From CAZJJK01 sp964546285 (lineage in GTDB: Bacteria; Spirochaetota; Spirochaetia; Treponematales; Breznakiellaceae), in contig CAZJJK010000056.1 of NCBI GenBank assembly GCA_964546285.1, positions 1-20,018 of the forward strand: a stretch of 20,018 nucleotides of DNA, in the 5' to 3' direction. The position numbers and the translations under genes were made by a program. How positions within the stretch are numbered: the stretch's first letter is position 1; every line of letters begins with the position of its first letter. Positions 13,757-20,018 of this stretch are shown one piece after another. The notes below the pieces were generated by a model, which saw nothing but the letters and a program-made list of their open reading frames with translations, had not been told where the DNA came from and ran no database searches.

Positions 13757-15106
13757 TTAGGCTTTCGCCGCCGCTTTTGGCTTGGCGGCTTGTTTCGCGC
13801 GAAGCAGCTGCTTACCTACACGGAAGCGCTGAACCAGTTGGATGCGAGCTGGACAAACAAAGGTGCAAGCCCCGCATTCTATACAATCCATAAGACCGAG
13901 GGCGGCCGCTCCCTCAAAATCGCGCGCGTCTAAGGCGGCGTTCATTAAAACCGGCGGCAGTCGGCAAGCGCAAGCCCGCAGACAACGGCCGCAGCGGATA
14001 CAGGGCCCTTCTTGGTACGCTTTGGCTTCTTTCTCGTTGAGCAACAGTACGCCGGAACTATTTTTCTGGATAGGGATGTTTGTATGAGGAACGGCGACGC
14101 CCATCATCGGGCCGCCGAATACGATCTTTCTGATTTTTTCTGGATCGGCGCCAAACAGCTCGTCATCCAGCTCAGACATAAGGCTGCCGATCGGGGCCAT
14201 AATATCCCGCGCTTTATCGCAGGCGCCGCCCGAAACGGTTAGGCCGCGTTCTATCAGCGGCTGCCCAAGGGTAAAGGCTTCGCTTATCGCTCGTAGCGTT
14301 CCCACATTCTGTACGATACAGCCCACATCCATCGGTAACCCGCCGGAAGGCACTTCCCTTCCGGTTAAGGCCGCGATCAGCATCTTTTCTCCCCCTTGGG
14401 GGTATTTCGTCTTTAATAACTGTATACGGATATCGGCGCCCTGGCTTTTCGCTCTGACCGCGGCTTCCAGGCTGTCAAGGGCGCGTTTCTTGTTATCTTC
14501 CATCGCGATAACGCCCTTGGATACGCCAACGATCCGCATAGCGATGCCGAGCCCTTCCACAATTTTTTCGGCGTCTTCTATCATGGTCGCCTCATCTATG
14601 GTCAGATAGGGTTCACATTCGGCGCCGTTAGCGATCACCAGGTCTATTTTTTTATTGGGCGGCGGATTTAGTTTTATATGGACAGGAAAGGCCGCGCCTC
14701 CCATCCCAACCAGTCCCGCCTCGCGTATCCGTGCCAAAGCTTCTTCCTTTGAACAAGTGAAGGCGTCCAAAGGCGGCAGAAACGCGTCTTCTTGAACTTC
14801 GGTGCTTTCAATAATGACGCAAAGGCCATCAAGATTGTTGGATTGGAGCCGCGGTTCAAGCTTTTTAACAACGCCGGCGACAGAGGCGTGAACCGGAACG
14901 CACAGAGGCGCGTCAGCATCGGCGATCTTTTGACCGCGCTTGACCGTATCACCCACTTTGACTAAGGGACGATTCGGCGGACCAAAATGTTGATTAATAG
15001 GAATGACGACTTGTTTAGGCAAAGTGATACGTTCAATCGCCTTGCCTTCGGTCGCGACCTTCCTCTCAGGCGGATGGATGCCACCCTTGAATGTCTTGAT
15101 GGTCAT
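13757..15106 (-). CDS. rnfC: Rnf complex NADH-binding subunit RnfC
   Basis: RnfC is the peripheral cytoplasmic subunit that exchanges electrons with NAD(H). It has 449 residues: the N-terminal FKGGIHPPERK signature, a biotinyl-lipoyl-like segment with GQKIADADAPLCVPVHASVAG (about 59-80), the NADH/FMN Rossmann part containing GMGGAAFPVHIKL and NGAECEPYLTIDEA (about 134-175), and two [4Fe-4S] groups at C369/372/375/379 and C408/411/414/418. The tail is Lys/Ala-rich. An AAAGGAG lies 12 bases before the ATG, a slightly long spacing. As first gene of rnfCDGEAB it follows a leader of about 120 bases from the candidate promoter at 15236-15264. Confidence 0.95.
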   Translation of the reverse strand: MTIKTFKGGIHPPERKVATEGKAIERITLPKQVVIPINQHFGPPNRPLVKVGDTVKRGQKIADADAPLCVPVHASVAGVVKKLEPRLQSNNLDGLCVIIESTEVQEDAFLPPLDAFTCSKEEALARIREAGLVGMGGAAFPVHIKLNPPPNKKIDLVIANGAECEPYLTIDEATMIEDAEKIVEGLGIAMRIVGVSKGVIAMEDNKKRALDSLEAAVRAKSQGADIRIQLLKTKYPQGGEKMLIAALTGREVPSGGLPMDVGCIVQNVGTLRAISEAFTLGQPLIERGLTVSGGACDKARDIMAPIGSLMSELDDELFGADPEKIRKIVFGGPMMGVAVPHTNIPIQKNSSGVLLLNEKEAKAYQEGPCIRCGRCLRACACRLPPVLMNAALDARDFEGAAALGLMDCIECGACTFVCPARIQLVQRFRVGKQLLRAKQAAKPKAAAKA

Positions 15107-15135
15107 TGATATGCGAGGCTCCTTTAAAGGCGTTA

Positions 15136-15160
15136 AGCGGAAGCTTTTCTACGCTTTCCG
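15136..15160 (-). repeat. Leader hairpin upstream of rnfC
   Basis: In the putative rnf leader RNA, GCGGAAAGC and GCTTCCGC (plus-strand about 15136-15160) can form an eight-pair stem with one bulged base and an A-rich loop. It is followed downstream by the rnfC SD. It is not followed by a T tract. It may stabilise or regulate the mRNA 5' end. Confidence 0.35.
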
Positions 15161-15227
15161 CTTTGTAGCCTGGGGATTCCTAAGACAAACGCTCTCGATT
15201 TCTTTGAGGAATTTGAGATTGTTCTAG

Positions 15228-15264
15228 TAGTACCGATACTAAACCGACGGCTCATAGCCGTCAA
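15228..15264 (-). promoter_or_regulatory. Candidate rnf operon promoter with two inverted repeats
   Basis: On the minus strand TTGACG (plus-strand 15259-15264) and TAGTAT (plus-strand 15236-15241) are exactly 17 bases apart, close to the sigma-70-type consensus. A perfect 7-bp inverted repeat GACGGCT-CAT-AGCCGTC (15246-15262) covers the -35 box and most of the spacer, and a second one, TAGTA-CCGA-TACTA (15228-15241), covers the -10 box. Start would be near 15229. Repressor binding at either site would block polymerase; the regulator is unknown. Confidence 0.6.
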
Positions 15265-15282
15265 TAGAGACCTATGGCCGTT

Positions 15283-15316
15283 CACCCAAACAGCGCCTAT
15301 TAGCGCCGTCTGGGTG
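15283..15316. repeat. Long imperfect hairpin between the microprotein gene and the rnf promoter
   Basis: CACCCA (15283-15288) and TGGGTG (15311-15316) enclose an inner stem including GCGC (15293-15296) and GCGC (15303-15306), with two mismatches and a 6-nt loop. The plus-strand side runs into an interrupted T tract (TTTGTGTTTTG), and the minus-strand side does not. It sits 18 bases after the microprotein stop, so it may end or protect that transcript. Confidence 0.45.
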
Positions 15317-15333
15317 TTTGTGTTTTGATTAAG

Positions 15334-15441
15334 CTATTCCGACTTCTGTTCTTTCTTAGCCTTTTTCTCCTCTCGCTTCTCTTTAAGCGATTTTTGCGCT
15401 TTCCTTTTTTCCTCACGCTTTGGATGGTCGTTAGATTTCAT
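15334..15441 (-). CDS. 35-residue Lys/Glu-rich microprotein
   Basis: The start at 15441 is fixed by a textbook AAGGAGG five bases before the ATG; a longer frame starting at 15543 has no such signal. The peptide has 35 residues, more than half of them Lys, Arg or Glu, no cysteine and no hydrophobic segment, and is likely a single charged helix (EEKRKAQKSLKEKREEKKAK). A promoter, TTGCGC-17-TAAAAT, lies 42 bases upstream. Charged peptides of this kind occur among small nucleic-acid- or ribosome-associated proteins, but no function can be assigned. It lies between the divergent 190-aa gene and the rnf operon. Confidence 0.6.
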   Translation of the reverse strand: MKSNDHPKREEKRKAQKSLKEKREEKKAKKEQKSE

Positions 15442-15482
15442 GATAGCCTCCTTGATTGAAGCGTCCGGGAACAGACAGCGAA

Positions 15483-15538
15483 ATTTTACTCTTCTTGCGG
15501 AATACGCGCAAGCGGTTATCATATGAAATAAGCGTATT
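15483..15538 (-). promoter_or_regulatory. Promoter of the microprotein gene, with inverted repeats
   Basis: On the minus strand TTGCGC (plus-strand 15506-15511) and a TAAAAT -10 box (plus-strand 15483-15488) are 17 bases apart. CTTGCG (15494-15499) and CGCAAG (15507-15512) form an inverted repeat across the -35 and spacer. AATACGC (15501-15507) and GCGTATT (15532-15538) form a second, wider one that reaches the TTGACA described for the divergent gene. The arrangement suggests a shared control region. Confidence 0.55.
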
Positions 15539-15542
15539 GACA
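15537..15542 (+). promoter_or_regulatory. Consensus -35 box upstream of the 190-aa gene
   Basis: TTGACA is a perfect -35 hexamer 29 bases before the ATG at 15572. At the proper distance only a poor -10 (CATGGT or ATGGTA) is present. If used, the transcript would start close to the ATG. Confidence 0.35.
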
Positions 15543-15571
15543 CTTTTTAGTTTTGGAAGCATGGTACGCGT

Positions 15572-16144
15572 ATGAGCTTCGCCCGACCAAGTTTAAACGG
15601 CGCTATTCCCACCGAGTACCGTCCGATCGTTGAGGGCTTGTTCCGTACATTCTTTGAGCCCGCTGAAAAGTCAGCCTTCGCGCGGACGACCGCCGCGTTC
15701 GCTAAAGCCTTGGGCGTGGGAGAAGATTTCGCCGCGGTTATCGCTGTGGAAAAGCTTGATGAAAACCCCGCCGCGCGCCGTATCCTAAATCATTTCCGCA
15801 ATAACGTTGAGCTTCTTATCCAAAAAACGTGGATTGAAAAAGCCGATGAGCTTCATAAAGAAAAACTGTTGGACCGCATACCGGTTTTTCATGAATATAT
15901 GGAAAACGGCGACATAAAGGCCGCGACAAAAATTTTCGTCCATATTGTTGACGAATTAGCCTATCTCCTTTTCGGTGTTCAAAGCCGCAAAGGGGATTTT
16001 ATTGAATACGCCTTTAGAATAGACGATCAATTAGGCTTGTTTTGGTGGTATGCCGGGAATCTTTCTAGTATAATCAGTGAACGGGCGGATGCCGATGTCC
16101 GCGCCTTATTGTTTATTGGCGTATGTTTCCTGGCCGCCATATAG
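15572..16144 (+). CDS. Unassigned 190-residue protein upstream of proA
   Basis: I do not recognise a family. The protein looks soluble and nearly all helical, with repeated Ala/Phe/Glu-rich helices (AEKSAFARTTAAFAKALGVGEDFAAV, broken here only by turns) and an aromatic patch LGLFWWYAGNL near residue 155. The end is hydrophobic (LLFIGVCFLAAI), too short for a confident membrane helix. The ATG has only a weak GGAAG 11 or more bases upstream. It lies 114 bases before proA on the same strand and is divergent from the microprotein gene. A weak AT stem with a T tract follows, so cotranscription with proABC is uncertain. Confidence 0.65.
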   Translation: MSFARPSLNGAIPTEYRPIVEGLFRTFFEPAEKSAFARTTAAFAKALGVGEDFAAVIAVEKLDENPAARRILNHFRNNVELLIQKTWIEKADELHKEKLLDRIPVFHEYMENGDIKAATKIFVHIVDELAYLLFGVQSRKGDFIEYAFRIDDQLGLFWWYAGNLSSIISERADADVRALLFIGVCFLAAI

Positions 16145-16153
16145 GAACGCGGG

Positions 16154-16174
16154 TTAAATTCGGTTTAATTTTTT
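16154..16174 (+). terminator. Weak stem and T tract after the 190-aa gene
   Basis: TTAAA (16154-16158) and TTTAA (16164-16168) enclose TTCGG and run into six T residues (16169-16174). The stem has only five A-T pairs, so termination would be weak. No convincing promoter for proA is visible in the remaining 84 bases. Confidence 0.3.
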
Positions 16175-16258
16175 AGCGTCACCTATTTTTTGCCGCGCCA
16201 GAAAAGCGTCGCGCGTTCGTTTTTTGTATCGCTGTGGCGCTGTCCGCTTGGAGGAGCT

Positions 16259-17545
16259 ATGACTTCCCTGGATAAGCTGTTTGACGAACTTAAAAGCGCC
16301 CAGGCTCGGTTGGCGTTGGCGACGCGCGAGGCGAAGGATGCCGCTCTCCAAGCCGTGATGACGGCTGTGGACGCGGAGCGCGCCGCTATTCTAGCGGCAA
16401 ACGAGCGTGATCTGGTCAAGGCTAGAGCTGGCGGCATGAAAGAAAGCTTATTAGACCGTCTTGCCTTAAACGATAAAAGGGTGGATGAAATGATTGATGG
16501 GATCGGTATTGTGCTTAAGCAAGCCGATCCTATAGGCCGAATTTTAGACGGCTGGAAGCTGCCGAACGGACTTACCGTGGAAAAGGTCGCCGTTCCGTTA
16601 GGGGTCGTCGCTATCATCTATGAATCGCGGCCTAATGTTACCATAGACGCTTTCTGCCTAGCCTATAAAGCCGCGTGCTCTATCTTATTGCGCGGATCTT
16701 CGGCGGCCCTTGAATCCAACCGCGTTCTAGTTGCGGCCATTAAAAAAGGGCTTAAGGCTGGAGGTGGTGAAAGCGGCGCTGTAGCCTTAGCCGATTCCGG
16801 TGATCGTGCGGAAGTTGATTATATACTGAACGCGCGGGGTAAGATCGATGTGCTTATACCGAGAGGGGGCCGGGAGCTGATTCGTCGGGTGGCGGATACC
16901 GCTCGGGTTCCGGTCATAGAAACCGGCGAGGGGAATTGCCATATTTATGTGGATTCGTCCGCCGATACGACTAACGCCGTTGATATCGTGGAGAACGCGA
17001 AGATACAAAAGCCTGGCGCTTGTAACGCCGTTGAGACGGTATTGGTTCATAACGATATAGCTTCCGCTTTTATTCCTCGATTAGCCGAGCGTCTCTCTGG
17101 GCGGGTTGAGCTTAGGCTCTGTCCGCGGTCTCGCGCCATCATTAACGCCGCCAGCGGCGGCGCCGGTTTGGCGTGGTCCTCGTGTTTGGTGTCCAGAGAC
17201 GCGGATGAAACGGACTGGGCAACGGAATATTTGGATTATATACTTGCCATAAAAGTGGTATCCAACGTGGATGAAGCCATCGATCATATCAATCGCTATG
17301 GCACCAAACATTCGGAGTCTATACTGACTAATGATCTGAAAGCCGCGACCGCCTTCCAAGCTAGGGTGGATGCCGCCGCTGTTTATACGAACGCCTCAAT
17401 CCGCTTTTCTGATGGCGCGCAATTTGGGTTTGGCGCCGAGCTAGGCATCAGTACTCAAAAGTTCCATGCCAGAGGTCCGATGGGCCTTGAAGCGCTCACC
17501 ACTATCAAGTATCGTGTGCGCGGGAACGGACAGATCAGAAATTGA
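16259..17545 (+). CDS. proA: Gamma-glutamyl phosphate reductase (proline biosynthesis)
   Basis: ProA reduces gamma-glutamyl phosphate with NADPH to glutamate semialdehyde, which cyclises to pyrroline-5-carboxylate. I start it at the ATG at 16259, which has GGAGGAG directly upstream; this gives 428 residues, the usual length. The in-frame TTG at 16190 would add 23 residues with no SD and no homology. Visible aldehyde-dehydrogenase-like motifs are VAIIYESRPNVTID (about 117-130), GKIDVLIPRGG (194-204), VPVIETGEGNCHIYVD (217-232), the catalytic C255 in KIQKPGACNAVE and FGFGAELGISTQK near the end. It is the first gene of proA-proB-proC. Confidence 0.96.
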   Translation: MTSLDKLFDELKSAQARLALATREAKDAALQAVMTAVDAERAAILAANERDLVKARAGGMKESLLDRLALNDKRVDEMIDGIGIVLKQADPIGRILDGWKLPNGLTVEKVAVPLGVVAIIYESRPNVTIDAFCLAYKAACSILLRGSSAALESNRVLVAAIKKGLKAGGGESGAVALADSGDRAEVDYILNARGKIDVLIPRGGRELIRRVADTARVPVIETGEGNCHIYVDSSADTTNAVDIVENAKIQKPGACNAVETVLVHNDIASAFIPRLAERLSGRVELRLCPRSRAIINAASGGAGLAWSSCLVSRDADETDWATEYLDYILAIKVVSNVDEAIDHINRYGTKHSESILTNDLKAATAFQARVDAAAVYTNASIRFSDGAQFGFGAELGISTQKFHARGPMGLEALTTIKYRVRGNGQIRN

Positions 17546-17591
17546 AAGCCGCCCAGGCGCGTTAGCGGGCGCGGCGGGAGAGAACCCCTCA

Positions 17592-18386
17592 ATGATAAGC
17601 GAGCTAATGGCCAATGCCCGTAAAATAGTGGTTAAAATAGGCTCCAACACCTTGGCTAATTCCGATGGCAGGGTGAATATGGTATTTTTAACCGAATTCG
17701 CTGATCAAGTCGTTGATCTCATGAAAGAAGGTAAACAGTTTGTCATCGTATCTTCCGGCGCTCAGGTGGCCGGCCTATCCACGATAGGCAAATGGGCGCG
17801 TAAAAAGCATCTCCATTATAAACAAGCTCTTTGCGCCGTTGGCCAAGTGGAGTTGATGGATGCGTGGAAGCAGGCGTTTTGGGCTCGTGGCGTCCACATT
17901 GGGCAACTGCTCTTATCGCGTGATGATTTCTCTGACAATTATCGCGCCCTCAATATTCGCAATACCCTATTTACCCTGGTTGATGAAGGGGTGGTGCCGA
18001 TCATAAACGAAAACGACTCCGTATCCGTGGACGAGATTAAGATAGGCGATAACGATAATCTAGCCGCCTCATCGGCGGCATTGTGGAGCGCCGATCTGCT
18101 CATCCTGTTCAGCGATATCGACGGTGTCTACGATCGTAACCCAAAAACCAATCCTGGCGCGACTTTGTTGTCGGAAGTTAGCGATATCAGCGCTCTGAAG
18201 GCGGCTTTGCCGGACGCCGCCGCCGGCGATTTTGGAACCGGCGGCATTGTCACTAAATTGGAAGCCGCCGAACGCGCCGTTTCTTTCGGTGTCCCGATGA
18301 TACTGACTCACGGCGGCAAAGCGCGGGTGCTGGAAGCGTTAGCCTCAGGTCGGCAGCTTGGGACCGTGTTCCCAGCTAAAAGTTGA
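17592..18386 (+). CDS. proB: Glutamate 5-kinase without PUA domain
   Basis: ProB phosphorylates glutamate with ATP, the first and usually proline-inhibited step. From the ATG at 17592 the protein has 264 residues and consists only of the amino-acid kinase domain: IVVKIGSNTL (about 11-20), IVSSGAQVAGL, PIINENDSV, IKIGDNDNLAA, LFSDIDGVYDRNP and GTGGIVTKLEAAE. It ends at LGTVFPAKS, where E. coli ProB (367 residues) continues into a C-terminal PUA domain. PUA-less forms are known and shorter ProB occurs in spirochaetes. A GGGAG about 11 bases upstream supports this start; MANARK at 17607 is an alternative. It follows proA by 46 bases and precedes proC by 11. Confidence 0.93.
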   Translation: MISELMANARKIVVKIGSNTLANSDGRVNMVFLTEFADQVVDLMKEGKQFVIVSSGAQVAGLSTIGKWARKKHLHYKQALCAVGQVELMDAWKQAFWARGVHIGQLLLSRDDFSDNYRALNIRNTLFTLVDEGVVPIINENDSVSVDEIKIGDNDNLAASSAALWSADLLILFSDIDGVYDRNPKTNPGATLLSEVSDISALKAALPDAAAGDFGTGGIVTKLEAAERAVSFGVPMILTHGGKARVLEALASGRQLGTVFPAKS

Positions 18387-18397
18387 GGGGGGACCAT

Positions 18398-19228
18398 ATG
18401 TATGTGTCTATAGCCTGTATCGGCTCTGGCGCCATGGGGGGAGCCTTGATGAAGGCCGCCGCCAAAGCGGTCGGCGGCGCTCGGATTGGCGTAACTGATG
18501 TGGATAGCGCTAAAGCGTCATCATTGGCCGCTGAATTGGGCGCTGTTACCTTCGCCGGTAATGCCGAGGCCGCTCGTTCCTGCCAATACCTAATAATCGC
18601 CGTAAAGCCGCAGATGTTGCCGGCGTTGCTTTCTGAGCTAGCCCCCGTTGTCACTGAACTCCTAAAGGCGGGAGCCGCCCCCACAGTGCTGTCCCTGGTC
18701 GCTGGAGCCTCGCTCTCGACGCTTAGGGCCGGCTTAGCTGGAACAGCTGCCTTGGCGGACAAGCTTAAGCTGGTTCGTCTTATGCCGAATACGCCGGCCT
18801 TAATCGGTCAGGGCATGATCGCCCTAAGTCCCGCCCCTGGCGTCGCGGAAACCGAAATAGCTGAGATCAGCGCTTTTTTGTCGCGGGCTGGTCAGGTGGA
18901 CCGCGTTGATGAAAGCTATATCAACGCCATTACCGCGCTCTCCGGTTCTGGACCGGCGTATGTATATGTGTTTATTGAAGCCTTGTCCGACGCCGGCGTC
19001 TATTGCGGCCTAAGCCGAGAAGCCGCTCTTCGTTACGCGGTGGCGACAGTCCAGGGCGCGGCGGCCTTAGTCTCCGAAACCGGTCTCCATCCAGCCGTCC
19101 TAAAGGATAAGGTTTGTTCGCCAGCGGGTACGACCATAGCCGCCGTCGCCGAGCTGGAACGGCGCGGTTTTAGAGGGACGGTGATAGACGCTGTCGCCGC
19201 CGCTTTTAATCGGGCTAAGGCCTTGTAA
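18398..19228 (+). CDS. proC: Pyrroline-5-carboxylate reductase
   Basis: ProC makes proline from pyrroline-5-carboxylate with NAD(P)H, completing the pathway encoded by proA and proB just upstream. The 276-residue protein has the N-terminal Rossmann loop IGSGAMGG (8-15), VKPQMLPALL, SLVAGASLSTL, VRLMPNTPALIGQGM and the dimerisation domain signature ALSGSGPAYVYVFIEALSDAG with SPAGTTIAAVAELERRG. The ATG at 18398 has GAGGGGGG six bases before it; an in-frame TTG at 18383 overlaps the proB stop and is less likely. Length and motifs are complete. No intrinsic terminator is obvious after the stop. Confidence 0.96.
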   Translation: MYVSIACIGSGAMGGALMKAAAKAVGGARIGVTDVDSAKASSLAAELGAVTFAGNAEAARSCQYLIIAVKPQMLPALLSELAPVVTELLKAGAAPTVLSLVAGASLSTLRAGLAGTAALADKLKLVRLMPNTPALIGQGMIALSPAPGVAETEIAEISAFLSRAGQVDRVDESYINAITALSGSGPAYVYVFIEALSDAGVYCGLSREAALRYAVATVQGAAALVSETGLHPAVLKDKVCSPAGTTIAAVAELERRGFRGTVIDAVAAAFNRAKAL

Positions 19229-19318
19229 GCGGAATCGCGCCTAACCGCCATTCCCCCTCAAGCCTTAACATTTAGTGGAAGCTTGGTTGGAATAGTCTTG
19301 AAAAATAATAGATATATA

Positions 19319-19347
19319 TTGTTATTCGATAAATAATATATTATAAT
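19319..19347 (+). promoter_or_regulatory. Strong promoter of the DUF2975/HTH pair
   Basis: TTGTTA (19319-19324) and a perfect TATAAT (19342-19347) are separated by 17 bases. The start would fall near 19354, leaving a leader of only about 14 bases that just contains the AAGGAG SD (19355-19360). The surrounding 70 bases are much richer in A and T than the rest of the window. Inverted repeats overlap the spacer, the -10 box and the start site. Confidence 0.7.
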
Positions 19348-19369
19348 CGATATCAAGGAGACTTGATAT
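19326..19369. promoter_or_regulatory. Nested inverted repeats over promoter and SD
   Basis: TCGAT (19326-19330) and ATCGA (19346-19350) flank a perfect 12-bp palindrome ATAATATATTAT (19333-19344). Directly after, ATATCAAG (19350-19357) and CTTGATAT (19362-19369) form a perfect 8-bp inverted repeat with a 4-nt centre that holds part of the SD and reaches into the ATG. Since the predicted RNA begins inside the second repeat, a DNA operator is more likely than an RNA hairpin. The HTH protein encoded just downstream is the obvious candidate binder. Confidence 0.55.
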
Positions 19370-19940
19370 GACAGCACGAAATTTCATCGCGCGCAAAGCT
19401 GAAAGATTATTTAGCCTTATCGCCGTCCTCTGCGCCATCGCTACCTTGCTTATAGTCGCCGCGATCATTTGGATGATAATAAACGCCGCCAACTTCCCGT
19501 CCGGTTCTCTGTATTTGGAAGCTCGATCTGGCGGTCTCTCTTTGCGCTTTCCGCTTGCCGAAGCGGTGATATCGCCATTGGTTGCCTTGCTCCCTTCCTT
19601 GTCGCTTGGCTTGTTTTTTTGCCTGGGCTGGGGCGGCGTCGCGATGCTCTTACGGCGCTGGGCGTGCGCTGTTTCCAGCGGCGGCGGTTTCGCCAAGGAG
19701 CTTATTCGTTGCTTGAAGCGCGCTTCTTGGCTATTGGGGGCTATGGTGATCGTCGGCGCGGTTGCCTCTCTGCTCCTTGGTTTATTCCTTCAGCCGGCCG
19801 CTGAAGCGCTTGCCGTGGAATATAAGTTAGCGCCTTCCGTGGATTGGTCTGCGGCAGTATTAGCCCTTGTCTTAGCCGTATCGGCTCAGCTCGCTGAAAG
19901 AGGGGCTGTCTTAGAAGAGGATGTTAAGCTGACGGTTTAA
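19368..19940 (+). CDS. DUF2975 family membrane protein
   Basis: The 190-residue protein has four predicted membrane helices (about 15-40, 70-97, 118-142 and 158-175). The cytoplasmic stretch SSGGGFAKELIRCLKRASW and the ending LAERGAVLEEDVKLTV match the pattern of DUF2975 proteins, in which the last helix is followed by a Gly...Leu-x-Glu-Glu...Leu-Thr-Val tail. Function is not known in the family. DUF2975 genes are typically followed by a small YozG-like HTH gene, and that is the case here after two bases. An AAGGAG lies seven bases before the ATG. The paired layout suggests a membrane protein whose expression, or whose partner's activity, is controlled by the HTH protein. Confidence 0.8.
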   Translation: MTARNFIARKAERLFSLIAVLCAIATLLIVAAIIWMIINAANFPSGSLYLEARSGGLSLRFPLAEAVISPLVALLPSLSLGLFFCLGWGGVAMLLRRWACAVSSGGGFAKELIRCLKRASWLLGAMVIVGAVASLLLGLFLQPAAEALAVEYKLAPSVDWSAAVLALVLAVSAQLAERGAVLEEDVKLTV

Positions 19941-19942
19941 TT

Positions 19943-20018
19943 ATGATAGAAGTAAATTTATCAGTGATGATGGCTATACGGAAACAGCGCTTAGGTGAAT
20001 TGGCGGAAAAAGTGGGTT
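19943..20018 (+). CDS. YozG-like HTH (Cro/C1) regulator, cut by window end
   Basis: Only the first 25 codons are inside the window. They read MIEVNLSVMMAIRKQRLGEL followed by AEKVG, which matches the start of small (about 65-75 residue) Cro/C1-type HTH proteins of the YozG group: a short strand, a Met-rich helix with basic residues, then the LAEKVG turn. It begins two bases after the DUF2975 stop, so the two are cotranscribed from the promoter at 19319. No separate SD is seen, so coupling by reinitiation is likely. Confidence 0.75.
   Translation, partial: MIEVNLSVMMAIRKQRLGELAEKVG

Noticed and set aside
10062..15106. Na+-NQR instead of Rnf
   Set aside because: RnfB with its ferredoxin-type clusters and RnfC with two [4Fe-4S] groups are present, and there is no NqrF-like subunit.
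15283..15326. Intrinsic terminator on the plus strand
   Set aside because: It has a stem and an interrupted T tract, but no plus-strand gene lies upstream; kept only as a hairpin.
16190..16258. N-terminal extension of ProA from TTG
   Set aside because: A GGAGGAG lies right before the ATG at 16259, and ProA of normal length begins there.
17466..17591. Extension of ProB overlapping the end of proA
   Set aside because: It has no SD, the extra residues are unlike ProB, and the kinase domain starts normally after the ATG at 17592.
18383..18397. TTG start of ProC overlapping the proB stop
   Set aside because: The ATG at 18398 has a far better SD at the right distance.
19350..19369. RNA thermometer or riboregulatory hairpin hiding the SD of the DUF2975 gene
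   Set aside because: With the TATAAT at 19342-19347 the RNA would begin inside the left arm, leaving only a few pairs; a DNA operator explains the repeat better. It would be revived if the start site maps upstream, for example from the TTGAAA at 19298.

Overview
The window looks like ordinary chromosome from an anaerobic bacterium of roughly 50-55% GC, densely packed, with short intergenic gaps and many 4-bp ATGA overlaps. A spirochaete of the Treponema group is my best guess, because of the Rnf gene order C-D-G-E-A-B, a TrkH/KtrB subunit with a long N-terminal extension, a glutamate 5-kinase without a PUA domain and an XRE-cupin regulator next to an AMP-forming ligase. A clostridial or synergistote host cannot be excluded. 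I see no tRNA, rRNA, CRISPR array or insertion sequence.

Layout. (1) 1-2640: an unidentified open frame at the left edge converges on a minus-strand pair, an XRE-cupin regulator and an acyl-CoA synthetase, closed by a clear intrinsic terminator at about 267-295. (2) 2734-5915, minus strand: a K+ uptake operon of ktrB/trkH, ktrA/trkA and a membrane-anchored PAS protein with no output domain. (3) 6143-9301, plus strand: a GH13 subfamily 18 sugar phosphorylase (probably glucosylglycerate or sucrose type) and a spore-photoproduct-lyase-like radical SAM protein. (4) 9366-15441, minus strand: a complete rnfCDGEAB operon with a candidate promoter, an unassigned 207-aa gene downstream and a 35-aa Lys/Glu-rich microprotein upstream. 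(5) 15572-19228, plus strand: an unassigned 190-aa gene followed by proA-proB-proC, the full proline pathway from glutamate. (6) 19368-end: a DUF2975 membrane protein and the start of a YozG-like HTH regulator, behind a strong promoter overlapped by inverted repeats.

How they may fit together. Rnf oxidises reduced ferredoxin with NAD+ and exports Na+ or H+. Ktr/Trk systems take up K+ at the expense of membrane potential or Na+. Proline and glucosylglycerate are compatible solutes. The window is therefore compatible with an energy and osmotic-balance neighbourhood, but that link is inference from gene content. No wholly new system stands out. The best leads are the PAS protein in the K+ operon, the microprotein with its own promoter and Shine-Dalgarno (SD) sequence, the palindromes over the rnf and DUF2975 promoters, and the two conserved-looking but unassigned proteins.
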